From Talaromyces rugulosus (lineage: Eukaryota; Ascomycota; Eurotiomycetes; Eurotiales; Trichocomaceae), in NCBI RefSeq assembly GCF_013368755.1, contig NC_049563.1, positions 4,402,001 to 4,466,000 on the forward strand: 64,000 bases of DNA, in the 5' to 3' direction. Position 1 is the stretch's first letter; every line of letters starts with the position of its first letter. Position numbers and translations under genes: made by a program. Shown in pieces: positions 34,045 to 44,841 of the stretch. A model generated the notes under the pieces. That model saw nothing but the letters and a program-made list of their open reading frames with translations, searched no databases and was not told where the DNA came from.

Positions 34045-37000
34045 ATGGTCCCCGTTCCTCGGCCTGACGGCCATCCCAATCTCAACTACATTCCCGTCTC
34101 TCAACCCATGTCGGGAACATCGACGGGAAGCAACTCACCAAACGAGTTGACGGCTAATCTAGGAAAATCTCCCTTTGGCGTCCCCAATGGGCTAGGCAGT
34201 GCTTCGGGGTCGATGGGGGGTGCACGTCGAGGGGCTGGCTCCCCATCTCATGAGTTGGGTTCTCGTCTCTTCTCGAAACGGTAAGATCTTTTCCGGGACC
34301 TGGTCGCTATGATGATTCCATTACTTACATTGCAATCGCGTAGAGCTCGTGAAATCCAGGCACAAGAAGGTCTCTCTCCGAGTATCTGGGGCCCGCCAAC
34401 CAGCGGCCATTCGACACCGCTTCGCGAGAACATCCCCGAGTCACCAAGTCAGGATGGCTTCCCAGATCTTATGCCCCCTCCCGAGTCTACAATGAACAGC
34501 CCCGGTCGACGCGCAAGGGCTGGTACTGTTCCATCGCGCTTTCCAGCTGTTGGTTCCTTGAACGGCAGTCCTCAACCGCAAAATCTTTTATCGAAAGCAT
34601 CCCGCGGTCCTACTCCATCTGGCAGTCCTTTCCGCCCTCCAGGTTTGTCTGGTATCGATACGGCTCCCAACACCACGAGCGCCGGTGCGGGAAGCAATCC
34701 AGCAACTCTGTCTCGTCTACGCGCTGGGTCTATGCCACAACGTACCAACAGTTTTCTGGGCTCGTCTAGTCCATTTGGTTCGTCGCTTTTTTCCACCAAC
34801 TGGTCCTCCGGCCGCGAACGTGCGTCAACTTTGGCCAGTATTCGGTCCTCCGAAGGCCCAGGTTCGCCTAGTCAATCCTCTTTCTCAGGTGGTGGTCTCG
34901 CCGATGCCGATGTGAAAACACTCGATTATCTCGGACTTGCGGAAACACCCCAGCAGCCGGGCTCATATGCTGTCGAGGCTCTCCTTCAACAACAACAACA
35001 GCAGCAGCAGCAGCAGTCTTCTGCTCTGCCTCCGCTTCTGGCAGAACTGGCTATGTTGAAAAACAACAACCGGTTTAGATCCTATTCTGTCAATGCAAAG
35101 GAAAAATACGCCGAGGATGATGAGGAGTATGGCTCAGCGTATCCGCAAGTCCCCTCGGGTACCATGACTCCATCTGCTGCTGCCACTGCTGCACAACTTG
35201 CCGCCACTCAAGCTCAAATCCACCAGCATAACCTTGCCGTCCAGGCCTTTGCTAATCATGCTTCCGCAAACCGCCCTCGCGCTCGAACTGCTGGAGTTCT
35301 TGATACTCCCTCGCAGCGCTCTTCAATTCGCAGCTACCTTGCAACTCCTTCTCGATTAGAGAATAGCATCAGTGCTGCAGAGCTGCGTATTGCCGAAGGA
35401 GCAGAGTACGACGAACTTTCAGAGGCTGTTCAGCTAATGCATCTCGGCGGCACTAGTGGTGCCAACCTAGGTGTGAGATCCTCTGTTGAAAATGTCGATG
35501 AAGGTAGTATTGAGGGCCCTACTCGGGCTCTTTGGATTGGCAGCATCCCGGTTTCAACAACGGTTACTTCTTTGGAGGCAATTTTCAGCATGTACGGCAA
35601 GATCGAGTCAACCCGAGTCCTAACTCACAAGAACTGTGGCTTTGTCAACTTTGAGCACCGCGAAAGTGCCGTACAGGCCAAGAACGTCCTCAACGGCAAA
35701 GAAATATTCCCTGGTGCAGGACCGGTGAGAATTGGATTCGCCAAGGTCCCTGGTACTTCGGCCGCTGGAACACCTGGCCCCAATGGGACACAACCCTCTC
35801 CAACACCTGACCCTAGTGCCGCTTTGGGAGAGCTTGGTCTTGATGCTTCTAGACCTGATCGATTTAGCGCTAGTACTCCGCAAGTTCCTCCGTTGTCAGA
35901 ATTGCAGCCTGAAATGGCGGAGATTGTGAGAGAATTCGGAGCATCGGACGAGGATGCCTATAGAATCTCAGAGAGTGTACAGAGCGCGATTTCTTTCCAT
36001 GCTTTCGAGGACGAGATCCCCGCCATTCCGGAGCCGAGTGCTACCAGGATGCATGATGCGCCAAAGCTTCGAGATATCAGAAAGAGAATCGACAACGGTC
36101 TCTGTTCGGTTCAGGAAATTGAAGAGACTGCCAGTGGTATGCTTCCAGAGATTGCAGAGCTTTCTTCAGACTACCTTGGCAACACAGTTGTCCAAAAATT
36201 GTTTGAATTTTGCTCTGAACAGACAAAGGATCAGATGCTAGCTCAAATCTGCCCTCATATGGCCGAAATTGGTGTTCACAAAAACGGCACCTGGGCCGCC
36301 CAGAAAATCATTGACGTGACGAAAGCGCCAGCCCAAATGGAAATGATAGTGGAAAACCTGCGGCCTTATACTGTGCCTTTGTTTCTCGACCAGTACGGCA
36401 ACTATGTACTTCAGTGCTGTTTACGATTCGGTGCACCATATAATAACTTTATTTTCGAGACCATGCTCACCAGAATGTGGGAAGTTTCTCAGGGACGCTT
36501 TGGTGCCCGCGCTATGCGGGCCTGTTTGGAAAGTCATCATGCGACCAAAGATCAGCAACGGATGCTTGCAGCTGCTATTGCGCTCCATAGTGTTCAACTA
36601 GCCACGAACGCGAATGGTGCTTTGCTTCTCACCTGGTTCCTCGATACATGCACCTTCCCCCGCCGAAGGACCGTTCTTGCGCCTCGCCTCGTCCCCCATC
36701 TGGTGCATCTATGTACCCACAAGGTCGCTTATTTGACTGTCTTGAAGGTTATAAACCAGCGAAATGAACCCGATGCACGCGAAATCGTCCTCAAGGCGCT
36801 CTTTTTCAGCCCCGGGGATGAGGTATTAGAGAATATCCTTAGCGATCCTACATCGGGTGCCACCCTGATCTTCAAAGTTCTCACGACACCCTTCTTCGAC
36901 GAATCGATGCGTGCCGAGGTCGTTAAGAATGTTTCCAAAGTTCTCACCAAGTTGAAAGCGACGCCAAGTCAGGGCTACAAACGGTTGATGGATGAAGTTG

Positions 37001-37642
37001 GACTGTCCTCACGGGGAAGCTCTCGTGACCATCACTCTGGAAGAGATGGAAGCGCAGGCCATGGCTCCATCGGGGACAAACAGCATCGTCCGAACTCACG
37101 CCAGGCCAGCGCAAACTACCATGCTTCTGAGAAACAGTTCAACAATCAATACGCGGGGGCTTCGAATATCGACAATACCGGGCGACCTGCTGAGCCGTCC
37201 TACGAATACGCCAGCAATCTCTCGGGAATCAACGGCCCGGGATTCGGGCAAGAAGGAGCTCTGCCACAACAATTACAATACCAGGCTTACCTTCAGCCTC
37301 GCGGTGTTCCCCAAAATGGAATTTACCCCGGCTCCATGGGCGGAAATGGCTATCAAGGCTATCCTTCCAGCGTGGATAATTTCAGAGGTCTCCCAGGCAC
37401 ACCGCCTACGATACCTGGACCCCCTCCAGTCAACCCTAACGCTATGCTCAATCAACACGCATTTGCTCCTCCACAGTACAGCCCAGTTTTGAATCCGGCT
37501 CAGATGTACCAATATTCGCCTCAATACTACCCTCAAGCGCAGCCCATACCTAACCAGGCTGCGGGTGGACGACGTGGTCGAGTAAGTTCTCACGGATATT
37601 TATTCTTAGCAGACTAAACACTAACGATTTCCTTAGCGCTGA
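34045..37642 (+). CDS. jsn1: Puf-family RNA-binding protein with RRM (Jsn1/Puf1 type)
   Basis: Three exons, 34045-34280, 34344-37581 and 37637-37642, 1159 aa. The last exon codes only Arg-stop, but the intron before it has GTAAGT, CTAAC and TTAG signals. If retained, translation ends VSSHGYLFLAD at 37617. Features: disordered Ser/Pro N-terminus, a Gln run at about 293-304 (CAA/CAG repeat), one RRM at about 473-546 (ALWIGSIP ... CGFVNF), and Pumilio repeats at about 612-957 (DYLGNTVVQKLFE, HKNGTWAAQKIID, DQYGNYVLQCCLRFG, GRFGARAMRACLE). The C-terminus is Gln/Pro/Tyr-rich. RRM plus PUM-HD is the layout of yeast Jsn1/Puf1 and Puf2, which bind mRNAs for membrane and mitochondrial proteins and control their decay. 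Confidence 0.9.
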
Positions 37643-38269
37643 GAGTTTTGAGCCTGATTGTGCGATCTCCTTTCATTTTACTTAGATTTGTTGTATAAAA
37701 TTTTTTTGGATAAAAGCAATCATCTCTCTGTATGACGGCCTTGACCCAACTGACGCTGGATCGTACCGTGGGAGGCAACGTGCGATGTGTTGTGATGACA
37801 TTCATACTTGAGCTGTCAAAATTTTGTGTTCCTATCTTAGGCGCTATTTCTTGTGTATCATTCCAGAGTTGTGAGGGAACTCTCAACTCTTCTTGTTTTT
37901 TTTAAAAAGTCTACGCAATCTACACACGAGTTGTGTACGATAACGCACGAGCATTATGAAAAATGTCGGAATAGTGCAGCCAGTTTAGCCCTTGGTTTTC
38001 AGCCCTTGGTTTTTCCGGGCGATGCGGTGTTTGGTCGAAAAGCGAATGTTTGAGAAGTGCGAGCGAGCTGTAGGAATTTAACTGTTCAATGTTGCCTGTG
38101 AAGGCATTTGAAATGAAATATTGACCTTGAATTTATGATTGTACAATTGTACAATTAGTAGTCATTGAAAATTATCGTTTCAATGTTCACCCAACAATAT
38201 TGAATTAAAATCATAATTGACACATGGAAACTATATACATCAACACTATTTTTGAAGAGATATACATCA
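37643..38269. other. Convergent 3' region
   Basis: This is the gap between the Puf gene and the rhamnosidase stop codons. It is AT-rich on the right side. No gene is supported. Confidence 0.5.
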
Positions 38270-40813
38270 TCACTTAGCAACAACAGTATGCTGACCAGCT
38301 GACACCCCGACCAGTGTGATCAAGTCCCCATTCTGCTGAACCTCAACACCATCGGACTGGGTCTGATCCGAGGAGGATGCCGACCAGACAACCGTCCCAT
38401 CCAGCTCAACACTACTCTTCTTGGGCACAGAGACATCAGCCACCGTGCCCTTTGGCGCCGTAAGCGAGATCGTCGCGGTCCCATTATCCGCGGTCGACCA
38501 TTCCAGATAAACATCTCCGTACGGCGTCGCTTCTTGCCCTCTCGCCCAAGTGATATTTTGAGGGAAAGCTGGGTTGACGGCGAAACGCTGGTATCCTGGC
38601 TCGGTGGGCGTCAGGCCAAGGACATAGTTTGTCAGTGCGGGCAGCACACCCGTGGACCAGCCGTGTGCTTTGGATGTGTATGCATCTTCGTACGCGGATC
38701 CGTTGGTTCCAATGCCTTCCCAGAAAGTGATACCGGGATCACTGGCGGCCATCCAGCCATACAAGCGCCGAATCTCGTCTAGCGCAGAGTCCACGTTGCT
38801 GGTGAGGAAGCGAGCTTGGATGTCAAAGTAAGAGGTGAAAGCGTAGACTCGCTCTGAGCCGCCGGCTAGCAGAGAATCATTATCCATGAATGCGTTTCCG
38901 TAGGGCAGTGCGGTCTTGTCTGCCAGGTAGTCCAGCGCAGACTGGGCTCGTGTGGCATTGGCAACGCCCGTGATTACTGCAATGCCATTGCCATCTTGGC
39001 CGTGGCGTGTGGTGTCGGTGGAGTCGTCGAGGTAGGCGCCCACGCTGGCGTCCCATAGATGGTCGTTGATGGCTTGCGAGACAGTGGCTGCTCGCTGCTG
39101 CCAGGCGGATGCATCGCTGGTATGGTTGGTGGCGTTAGCGAGTTTGGCTGCGCTTTGAAGGGCTTGGACATATAGCGCGTTGTAGTAGGTTACAATGCCG
39201 TATCGCTCCAGGAAGGCATAGTCGTGGTAGTACTTGCTTTTGGTGAGTAGGCCCGTTGTGTCGTCAGTCACTGATGGGCACCAGGTATTCAACACGTTTT
39301 GTAACTCGAGGTAGTAAGTAGTCGCGTATTCAACGTCACCGGTGTATAGAACATAATCCCAGCTGCTGGTCACCCAGTACAAGGGATAATCAAACAGATG
39401 CAGGCCATAGTTGTTAATGGACGCTGGCGGAATCCAGCCGCTATCCGACTGATGCTCAGCAAGATCCGCAAGGACATTTACCACTGCAGTGCTCACGTCC
39501 TCGTGGCTCAGGTATGCTGTTCGTCCAGAGATTGCAATGTCGCCAACATATGGATCTCTGTCTCGTTTAGCGCCGTCGTAGATGACAGTTTTGCCCAAAA
39601 GGGTTGGGCTCGCCGAGTCTCTGGGGTCGACTGTGTCGGCGAGGAAGTCATCAACGACCATTTCGTTGGTATAAGCAGCATCGTACCAGAACTGGTTTAG
39701 CTGCTCATCGGAGCATTCAAACCAGCCCGAGTAGCTGGAAAGAGTTCCTAGGTATGCTGTGAAATTGAGGGACACTGAACTGATATCAACAAAGCCCGAT
39801 GGGCTGGTGTGTGGCGAGTCTGAGTCGAGAGCATCCAAGCTAATTTTCAGATACCGGAATCCATGCAACCCATCAGCACAGACCTGGCTATCATTGTAGG
39901 CGCATCCGTTCGTGTCCGTCCATTTGTATGGTGTAGATTTAACGGCGATTTGGTCTGTCCCGGGAGTGATAGCATCTCCATTGCCTGATCTGGTAAAGTC
40001 AGAGACGTCGGTCAAATAAACTAGGGTCTCGGAAAAGGCGAGTTTGATTCCAGGAGTATTGGTCGATCCACCAGCAAAATCAATTTCGAGAAAGCCAACC
40101 ACATTCTGGCCAAAGTCGAGGACGATTTCAGGCACGGCCGGATCGTCGGCGACGAGGGCTGGCCACAACTCGGTGATGCGCGTGTATACGCCCTTGGAGG
40201 TTTCTTGGTCCTGGGTCACGTTCACTCGGACCTGATCTGTGGTGACATTCTGGGAAAAGGGTACGCGGCACCGGGTCGCATTGTTGCCAGTGATGGAGCC
40301 GGACTGGGTCCAGCTGGAGCCATCCCAGGTCTCGACAGTGAAGCTCTCAGGAACGCCATCCGAACTGCTCTCGAGAGTGACTCCGTCGAGAACGACTTTG
40401 GATGGGCTGGTGATGGTCAAGATGTCTGGGTATTGGCCTTCTGTGTTGTCGTTCCAGAAGGTATTGAGATTGCCATCAATAGCATTGCTGGCGTTGTACG
40501 TGCGCGTCACGCCACCGTCTGTATTCGGCGCGGCCTCAGATGAGGCTTTCGCGTTCGTTCCAGAGGGCCAGGAAGGATATGTTGTATTCAGCTCTGCACG
40601 CGTCAATCGCGCGACTCCGCCTCCAGATACGAGTACATCGGCGTTGGAAACATTTCCGCTATGCGACAAGATGGAGGCGGGGACGATATTCCGGCTTTGC
40701 GGAGAGACAACGTATTGCTGCCATGATGTCTTGTTCGAGGGTAGGGCTGCAAACGCCACAGACGCCTGGGCCAACAGCAAGGCCGCTGCCCCTGTGAGGC
40801 TCTGAGTTTTCAT
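38270..40813 (-). CDS. Secreted alpha-L-rhamnosidase (GH78)
   Basis: Single exon, 847 aa. Residues 1-22 are a signal peptide (SVAFA). Residues about 85-217 are a discoidin/F5-8C-like module (NAIDGNLNTFWND, ITELWP). The GH78 N-terminal beta domains follow (LDFGQNVVGFLEI; GLHGFRYL at 315-322). The (alpha/alpha)6 barrel runs from about 360 to 760, with the conserved DGAKRDRDPYVGD block at 413-425. The exit motif KAHGWSTGVLPALTNYVLG and a C-terminal beta sandwich complete the protein. Many NxS/T sites suggest heavy N-glycosylation. The enzyme releases terminal rhamnose from pectin side chains or from plant glycosides such as flavonoid rutinosides. The discoidin-like module inserted near the N-terminus is a useful subgroup marker. 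Confidence 0.92.
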   Translation of the reverse strand: MKTQSLTGAAALLLAQASVAFAALPSNKTSWQQYVVSPQSRNIVPASILSHSGNVSNADVLVSGGGVARLTRAELNTTYPSWPSGTNAKASSEAAPNTDGGVTRTYNASNAIDGNLNTFWNDNTEGQYPDILTITSPSKVVLDGVTLESSSDGVPESFTVETWDGSSWTQSGSITGNNATRCRVPFSQNVTTDQVRVNVTQDQETSKGVYTRITELWPALVADDPAVPEIVLDFGQNVVGFLEIDFAGGSTNTPGIKLAFSETLVYLTDVSDFTRSGNGDAITPGTDQIAVKSTPYKWTDTNGCAYNDSQVCADGLHGFRYLKISLDALDSDSPHTSPSGFVDISSVSLNFTAYLGTLSSYSGWFECSDEQLNQFWYDAAYTNEMVVDDFLADTVDPRDSASPTLLGKTVIYDGAKRDRDPYVGDIAISGRTAYLSHEDVSTAVVNVLADLAEHQSDSGWIPPASINNYGLHLFDYPLYWVTSSWDYVLYTGDVEYATTYYLELQNVLNTWCPSVTDDTTGLLTKSKYYHDYAFLERYGIVTYYNALYVQALQSAAKLANATNHTSDASAWQQRAATVSQAINDHLWDASVGAYLDDSTDTTRHGQDGNGIAVITGVANATRAQSALDYLADKTALPYGNAFMDNDSLLAGGSERVYAFTSYFDIQARFLTSNVDSALDEIRRLYGWMAASDPGITFWEGIGTNGSAYEDAYTSKAHGWSTGVLPALTNYVLGLTPTEPGYQRFAVNPAFPQNITWARGQEATPYGDVYLEWSTADNGTATISLTAPKGTVADVSVPKKSSVELDGTVVWSASSSDQTQSDGVEVQQNGDLITLVGVSAGQHTVVAK

Positions 40814-42295
40814 TGCTGAAGAAATCTGGCCGATCTTTTTGTAAGATTTCTATCTACTGCGATATAGTAACAGCATCTGATCTTAACTGTATATCATTAG
40901 AAAGAGAAAAAAAAAAACGGCTTCAAACAGTCGCTACTTAAACAGTTATTGTCCAAGGATCGGACAAATCTTCCCTGCGATGATCTGAATCGGACCAATC
41001 CATATTGGGAAATGCCATGAGGATCGGCAGCCGGAACTAATTTTAGATGCGTAGTTGTACACTAAAGCGATGCTTTGAGGTTGGTGGCGTTGCAGCAGGA
41101 TTAATAATATTGAACGTGCTGACCAGCTGAATTTGTTCTTGCATTATTATTGTGAAGTATAAACTGGAGAAGCTGTAGTAGCATAGTCGACACATAACAT
41201 TATTAACTCAGCCGCAGCAGAAATCTGCTTATTGATGTTTGCTTTTGATATACAGTACCCCTTTTCTAATATACATTCTTGCTGTGAATTTGCAATAAAC
41301 GTCATTTTACGTCATGTTAAGGAGCTGGTTCGGGGTAGTATTTTATTAATAGTACTGCAGAAATGTGCACTGTCCAACCCTAATTGTGACATATTGCCTA
41401 AATAGGAAAGTTATGGGGGCACGTCAAGGGATTATTAATATAGTAACTAATATTCTGTCATTCACTCTACTTGGCTGTAGTTACTACATAACTGGGCTAA
41501 CTGGGAATTGGAATTAAAGGGTGAACTATAGCTTATCCCTGGGGTGGCAGTGAAACGATTGTCTTGGTATACAAAATTCGAGACTCTTTAGGCAAACGTT
41601 ACATAACCGTCGCTTCCCATGGTTCCCCCCATGATGATAAAGTGTTCCATCCACACACCAATGGAAGATAGATTGGGAGCGTCGTCAAAAATTCCATCGT
41701 ACTGATGTTTTATTGGTACAACTTCATGGCACTGAGACTTTTACCCACTCACCACCGATAGTACGGATAACTGCGATTCGTTACTATGAGGGACTAAAAA
41801 AAAATCACAAGATGTCGAGCACTCCATGAACATATATAAAGAGACAGACCGTTTTCCAAACACAATTTTTGACCCACAAATCTGAGGGAACAATATTGTC
41901 AAATGAGGTGGCCTTAGGTACTTTAGAACGTCTTCGCTTTTCTTGTGAACCAGCCTGCAAAAGTGTGTTCCCTGCTCTCGGGTGTATCTCCTTTATCGTC
42001 AGCCATCAACCAACAACTACCATTCACTGATGTCTTTTTTCCATTTGTTTTTTTCTTTTTCTCAAACTATCCACAGAAATTCAGATTGGTATGGAAAACA
42101 ATCTCTAAGCACGTATAGTTGATTAAAAGTAAGGAAATTTTATTCGAAATATCATTAGCACATGCAGGAGGAGTAGCAGGACTTCAAATATAAATCGGTG
42201 TAACAATAGGTATCATCGTTTTTGATATACGGAATGAATTTATTACCAGGTCTGTACTTTCAACGATCACGGTCAATATGTCAATAATATAGTTT
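40814..42295. other. Intergenic region, rhamnosidase promoter side
   Basis: No gene is supported. It contains an inverted repeat at 40949-40967 with a CCAAT at 40995-40999 nearby, and two CRE-like sites one helical turn apart (41299-41315). The right end is the 3' flank of the Zn2Cys6 gene. Confidence 0.5.
40949..40967. promoter_or_regulatory. Inverted repeat in the rhamnosidase promoter
   Basis: TTGTCC-N7-GGACAA is a perfect 6+6 inverted repeat, 136 bp before the rhamnosidase ATG. It is followed by a further CGGAC half-element with an adjoining CCAAT. Inverted repeats with a fixed spacer are typical operators of binuclear zinc-cluster regulators; the cognate regulator is not known. Confidence 0.4.
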
Positions 42296-44021
42296 TCATT
42301 TCTTCCACTTCTGCATGTTTTGTTCCCCCAAACTAGACATGTGCAAAAACTCTCGAAACCCAACACGATGTTTACTGCATATCCAGCGTCCTGTAGAACA
42401 AGTAACAGAAGCTGTGCTGCGATCACTATCTGGGTCACTTGTATACTTTGGACATGACTTCTCTTCAAAGGAAATGAACGCTCCAAGTAACTTTGTAGCC
42501 AGTATACTGTTGACAACGCCTTCACGACGTGGGTACTTTTTCAACAGATCCAGAGCCCGGTGTCGAGTATTGGGTTCGCGACAACGCATTGCAGTAAATA
42601 TTAACGGTTCTGAAATGATGACTGAGAGCGAAATGTCGGCATGTTGGTGGATTGTGTTTTGTGGAGAAACGGATCCCTCTTCTTTCTGAACGGTAACAGC
42701 GCCGCCCTTGGGTTCAAGAATCCGTCCGACAAGATCTACTATTGTTGCGAACTGAGGGACAAACTCGTCGTATCCGAGCTCGCCTTTTCTAGGATCTTCA
42801 AAGAGTGTGCTGGTGAACAAGCAGCGGATGCGAAGTAAGATAATCATCTTCTCTGAAAGTTGTTCCGATGTGGTAGCTAGAAAGTGACTGAACCGAGTGT
42901 CCCATGCAGCCAAAGCTTGCGAATAAACTTGTTTCCATCGGACAATCGTTTGCTCTGCATCTTCGCCGCTTTCATCTTCAGTCATTGGACCGAGGTGAGA
43001 AAAGCGGTTGATCAGCCTTTCCAGCTCAACGTATGCCTGAAGACAAGAAGTAAATCTTTCCACAGAGAAGGGTATGGTTGGTGGCAATTTGTCAGGTTTT
43101 TCAGATGTAGCGTTGATCTTCAGGCCCTGGCGTATATACCGTCCTTGACTGTCTAGTTGGTTAAAAATCAGGATCAGCATGCTTGTCGTATGATGGCCAC
43201 GTCGCTGTAAATACATTTCCTCTAGTCGCCAATCACGAATAAGCTTTAAGCCATTGTGGATATGCATAAACGCTTGCTCTTGGTACCCTTGTAAGGCAGA
43301 CAGGTGACTAAACAAAATACACGTCGTCAAAATCACTGTCCTGTCCTGTTCACTCAGCTCCCGCTGAGCAGTGAGTTTTGTCAGGCTCTGAATGGACTTG
43401 CTGCACTGCTTAAACGCGAATAAATCGTGATAACCAGTTTCTGTCGGCAAACGATGTGGTGAGGGGCCATCAATATTGAGCTGAACATGGACGGCGCCCA
43501 GCGCAGCAGTAGCATGCCATAAGGCTGGGTACAGGTGAGAGGCCTGCAAAGTATCACATGTCCAAAAGCCAAAATCAAACACCCCAGCCAGATTAGAGGC
43601 TGTGACAGTACGAAAGAACTGAAAATACTGGGTTTCCTGCACGTTTCCGGGAAATAGACTTGGTTCCGGGGCGTATAATAACTTGTGGCTTGGGGGTTTT
43701 TCCCTCGTAATAATGCGCCCCTTATTTGAGTCTTTCTGGCTGTTCGGTCTTCGGCGCTCTTTGACCTTATAGGACTGGAACGTGGAAGGATCCTCTCTTC
43801 GAAAGCGTATTTCTAGCTCATCTCGATAGCCCGGACATGGTTGTTTTAGTCTTATGCATTGCGTACACTCTGGACGAATGAGGTCACACTATCAAATGCA
43901 TTCCATATAAGCAATGAAGCATGTTACGCCACGTGGAAATTCAGCTTAGCTGTAATAATACCTTAATGCGCCTCCGACGACAAGAATGACAGTTAGGGCT
44001 AGGTCGGCCGACGTTCGGCAT
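42296..44021 (-). CDS. Zn2Cys6 zinc-cluster transcription factor
   Basis: Two exons, 43962-44021 and 42296-43888, 550 aa. The intron (73 nt) splits the zinc cluster after the second Cys. The cluster is Cys11, Cys14, Cys21, Cys28, Cys31 and Cys38 (CHSCRRRRIKC, then CTQCIRLKQPC), spacing x2, x6, x6, x2, x6. A basic linker follows. The rest is a fungal_trans_2-like middle domain, with the typical HLYPALWHATAALGAVH and HIHNGLKLIRDW segments. It is transcribed away from an MFS transporter across an 820-bp shared promoter, which suggests it controls that gene and perhaps itself. The C-terminal 25 residues (from about 525) are less typical, so a missed last intron is possible. Confidence 0.83.
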
Positions 44022-44258
44022 ATTGTTAAGTGCCTATCAACGCTTTAACCCTTTTCCAGATGCTCGAAATGCTTGGAATGGGTATTTTTTTGCAAGGTAC
44101 TGAAAATATGAGTAATTAGTGCGGGAGAGCGGTGTATTTCAACACTAATGAATGGGCTTCCTGATCAGAAGAAGCGTTGCCGTACTATTGCATCGAGGCC
44201 GCATGAGGCTAGGCTACAAACCAATTAACCCCGTGCGACTTACTACCAGTAACAAACA

Positions 44259-44276
44259 ACACGTAAATTTACGTGT
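44259..44276. promoter_or_regulatory. 18-bp perfect palindrome, likely operator
   Basis: ACACGTAAATTTACGTGT is fully self-complementary, with no mismatch and no spacer. It consists of two inverted TTTACGTGT arms. It lies 238 bp from the regulator's ATG and 566 bp from the transporter's ATG. It contains the ACGT core used by bZIP proteins and could equally be the site of the adjacent regulator. Confidence 0.55.
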
Positions 44277-44783
44277 GATGAACTGCCCAGTAGCGATTAT
44301 TCGTATTTTAATCATATTAAATAGACTGTGATTTTTTCCCAGTCGTCTATCACCTTTCGTAAACCACCGAAAATATTTGAATTGTTCATGTTTAATACTC
44401 CGTATATACAATGGCACATCTTTCACGATTTCATGCTAAATAATACTATGGAGTTCACGGAAAGAATAAATAAAATCCACGAAAATTGAATATTTGATGG
44501 GTTTGAGAAAACAGAGTTTTGGTAGCAATGAATTGCAAATTAACCCTAACTATTAGCCCTAGATGTCAGTCGGCAGATGCCAATTACATACTTCCAAGCA
44601 TGTTTCTAACCATGTTTCCAAGATACATGTATGCCTACAGGATACTAGCGCAAAAAGCGATGCTGATTATCTCAACGCTAGGTACCACATCACACATCAA
44701 GATAACACAAAGGCATCAACATTCCCTACAACGAAATCCAACCTGCCATTCTAGGCAACCAAAATTGCCCCGCCTTCAGTTGG

Positions 44784-44791
44784 TATATAAA
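44784..44791 (+). promoter_or_regulatory. TATA box of the MFS gene
   Basis: TATATAAA is 51 bp before the start codon at 44842. The short distance implies a very short 5' UTR. Confidence 0.5.
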
Positions 44792-44841
44792 GGTCACGAA
44801 CGAAAGATTAAAAAAAAAATACCACTTCCAAGTAACTTATC

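Larger units (their letters stand above)
44022..44841. promoter_or_regulatory. Shared divergent promoter of TF and MFS genes
   Basis: The 820-bp region between two start codons holds an 18-bp perfect palindrome (44259-44276) and a TATA box for the MFS gene (44784-44791). No other gene fits here. Confidence 0.6.

Noticed and set aside
40239..40805. 188-codon plus frame
   Set aside because: Antisense shadow of the rhamnosidase N-terminal region.
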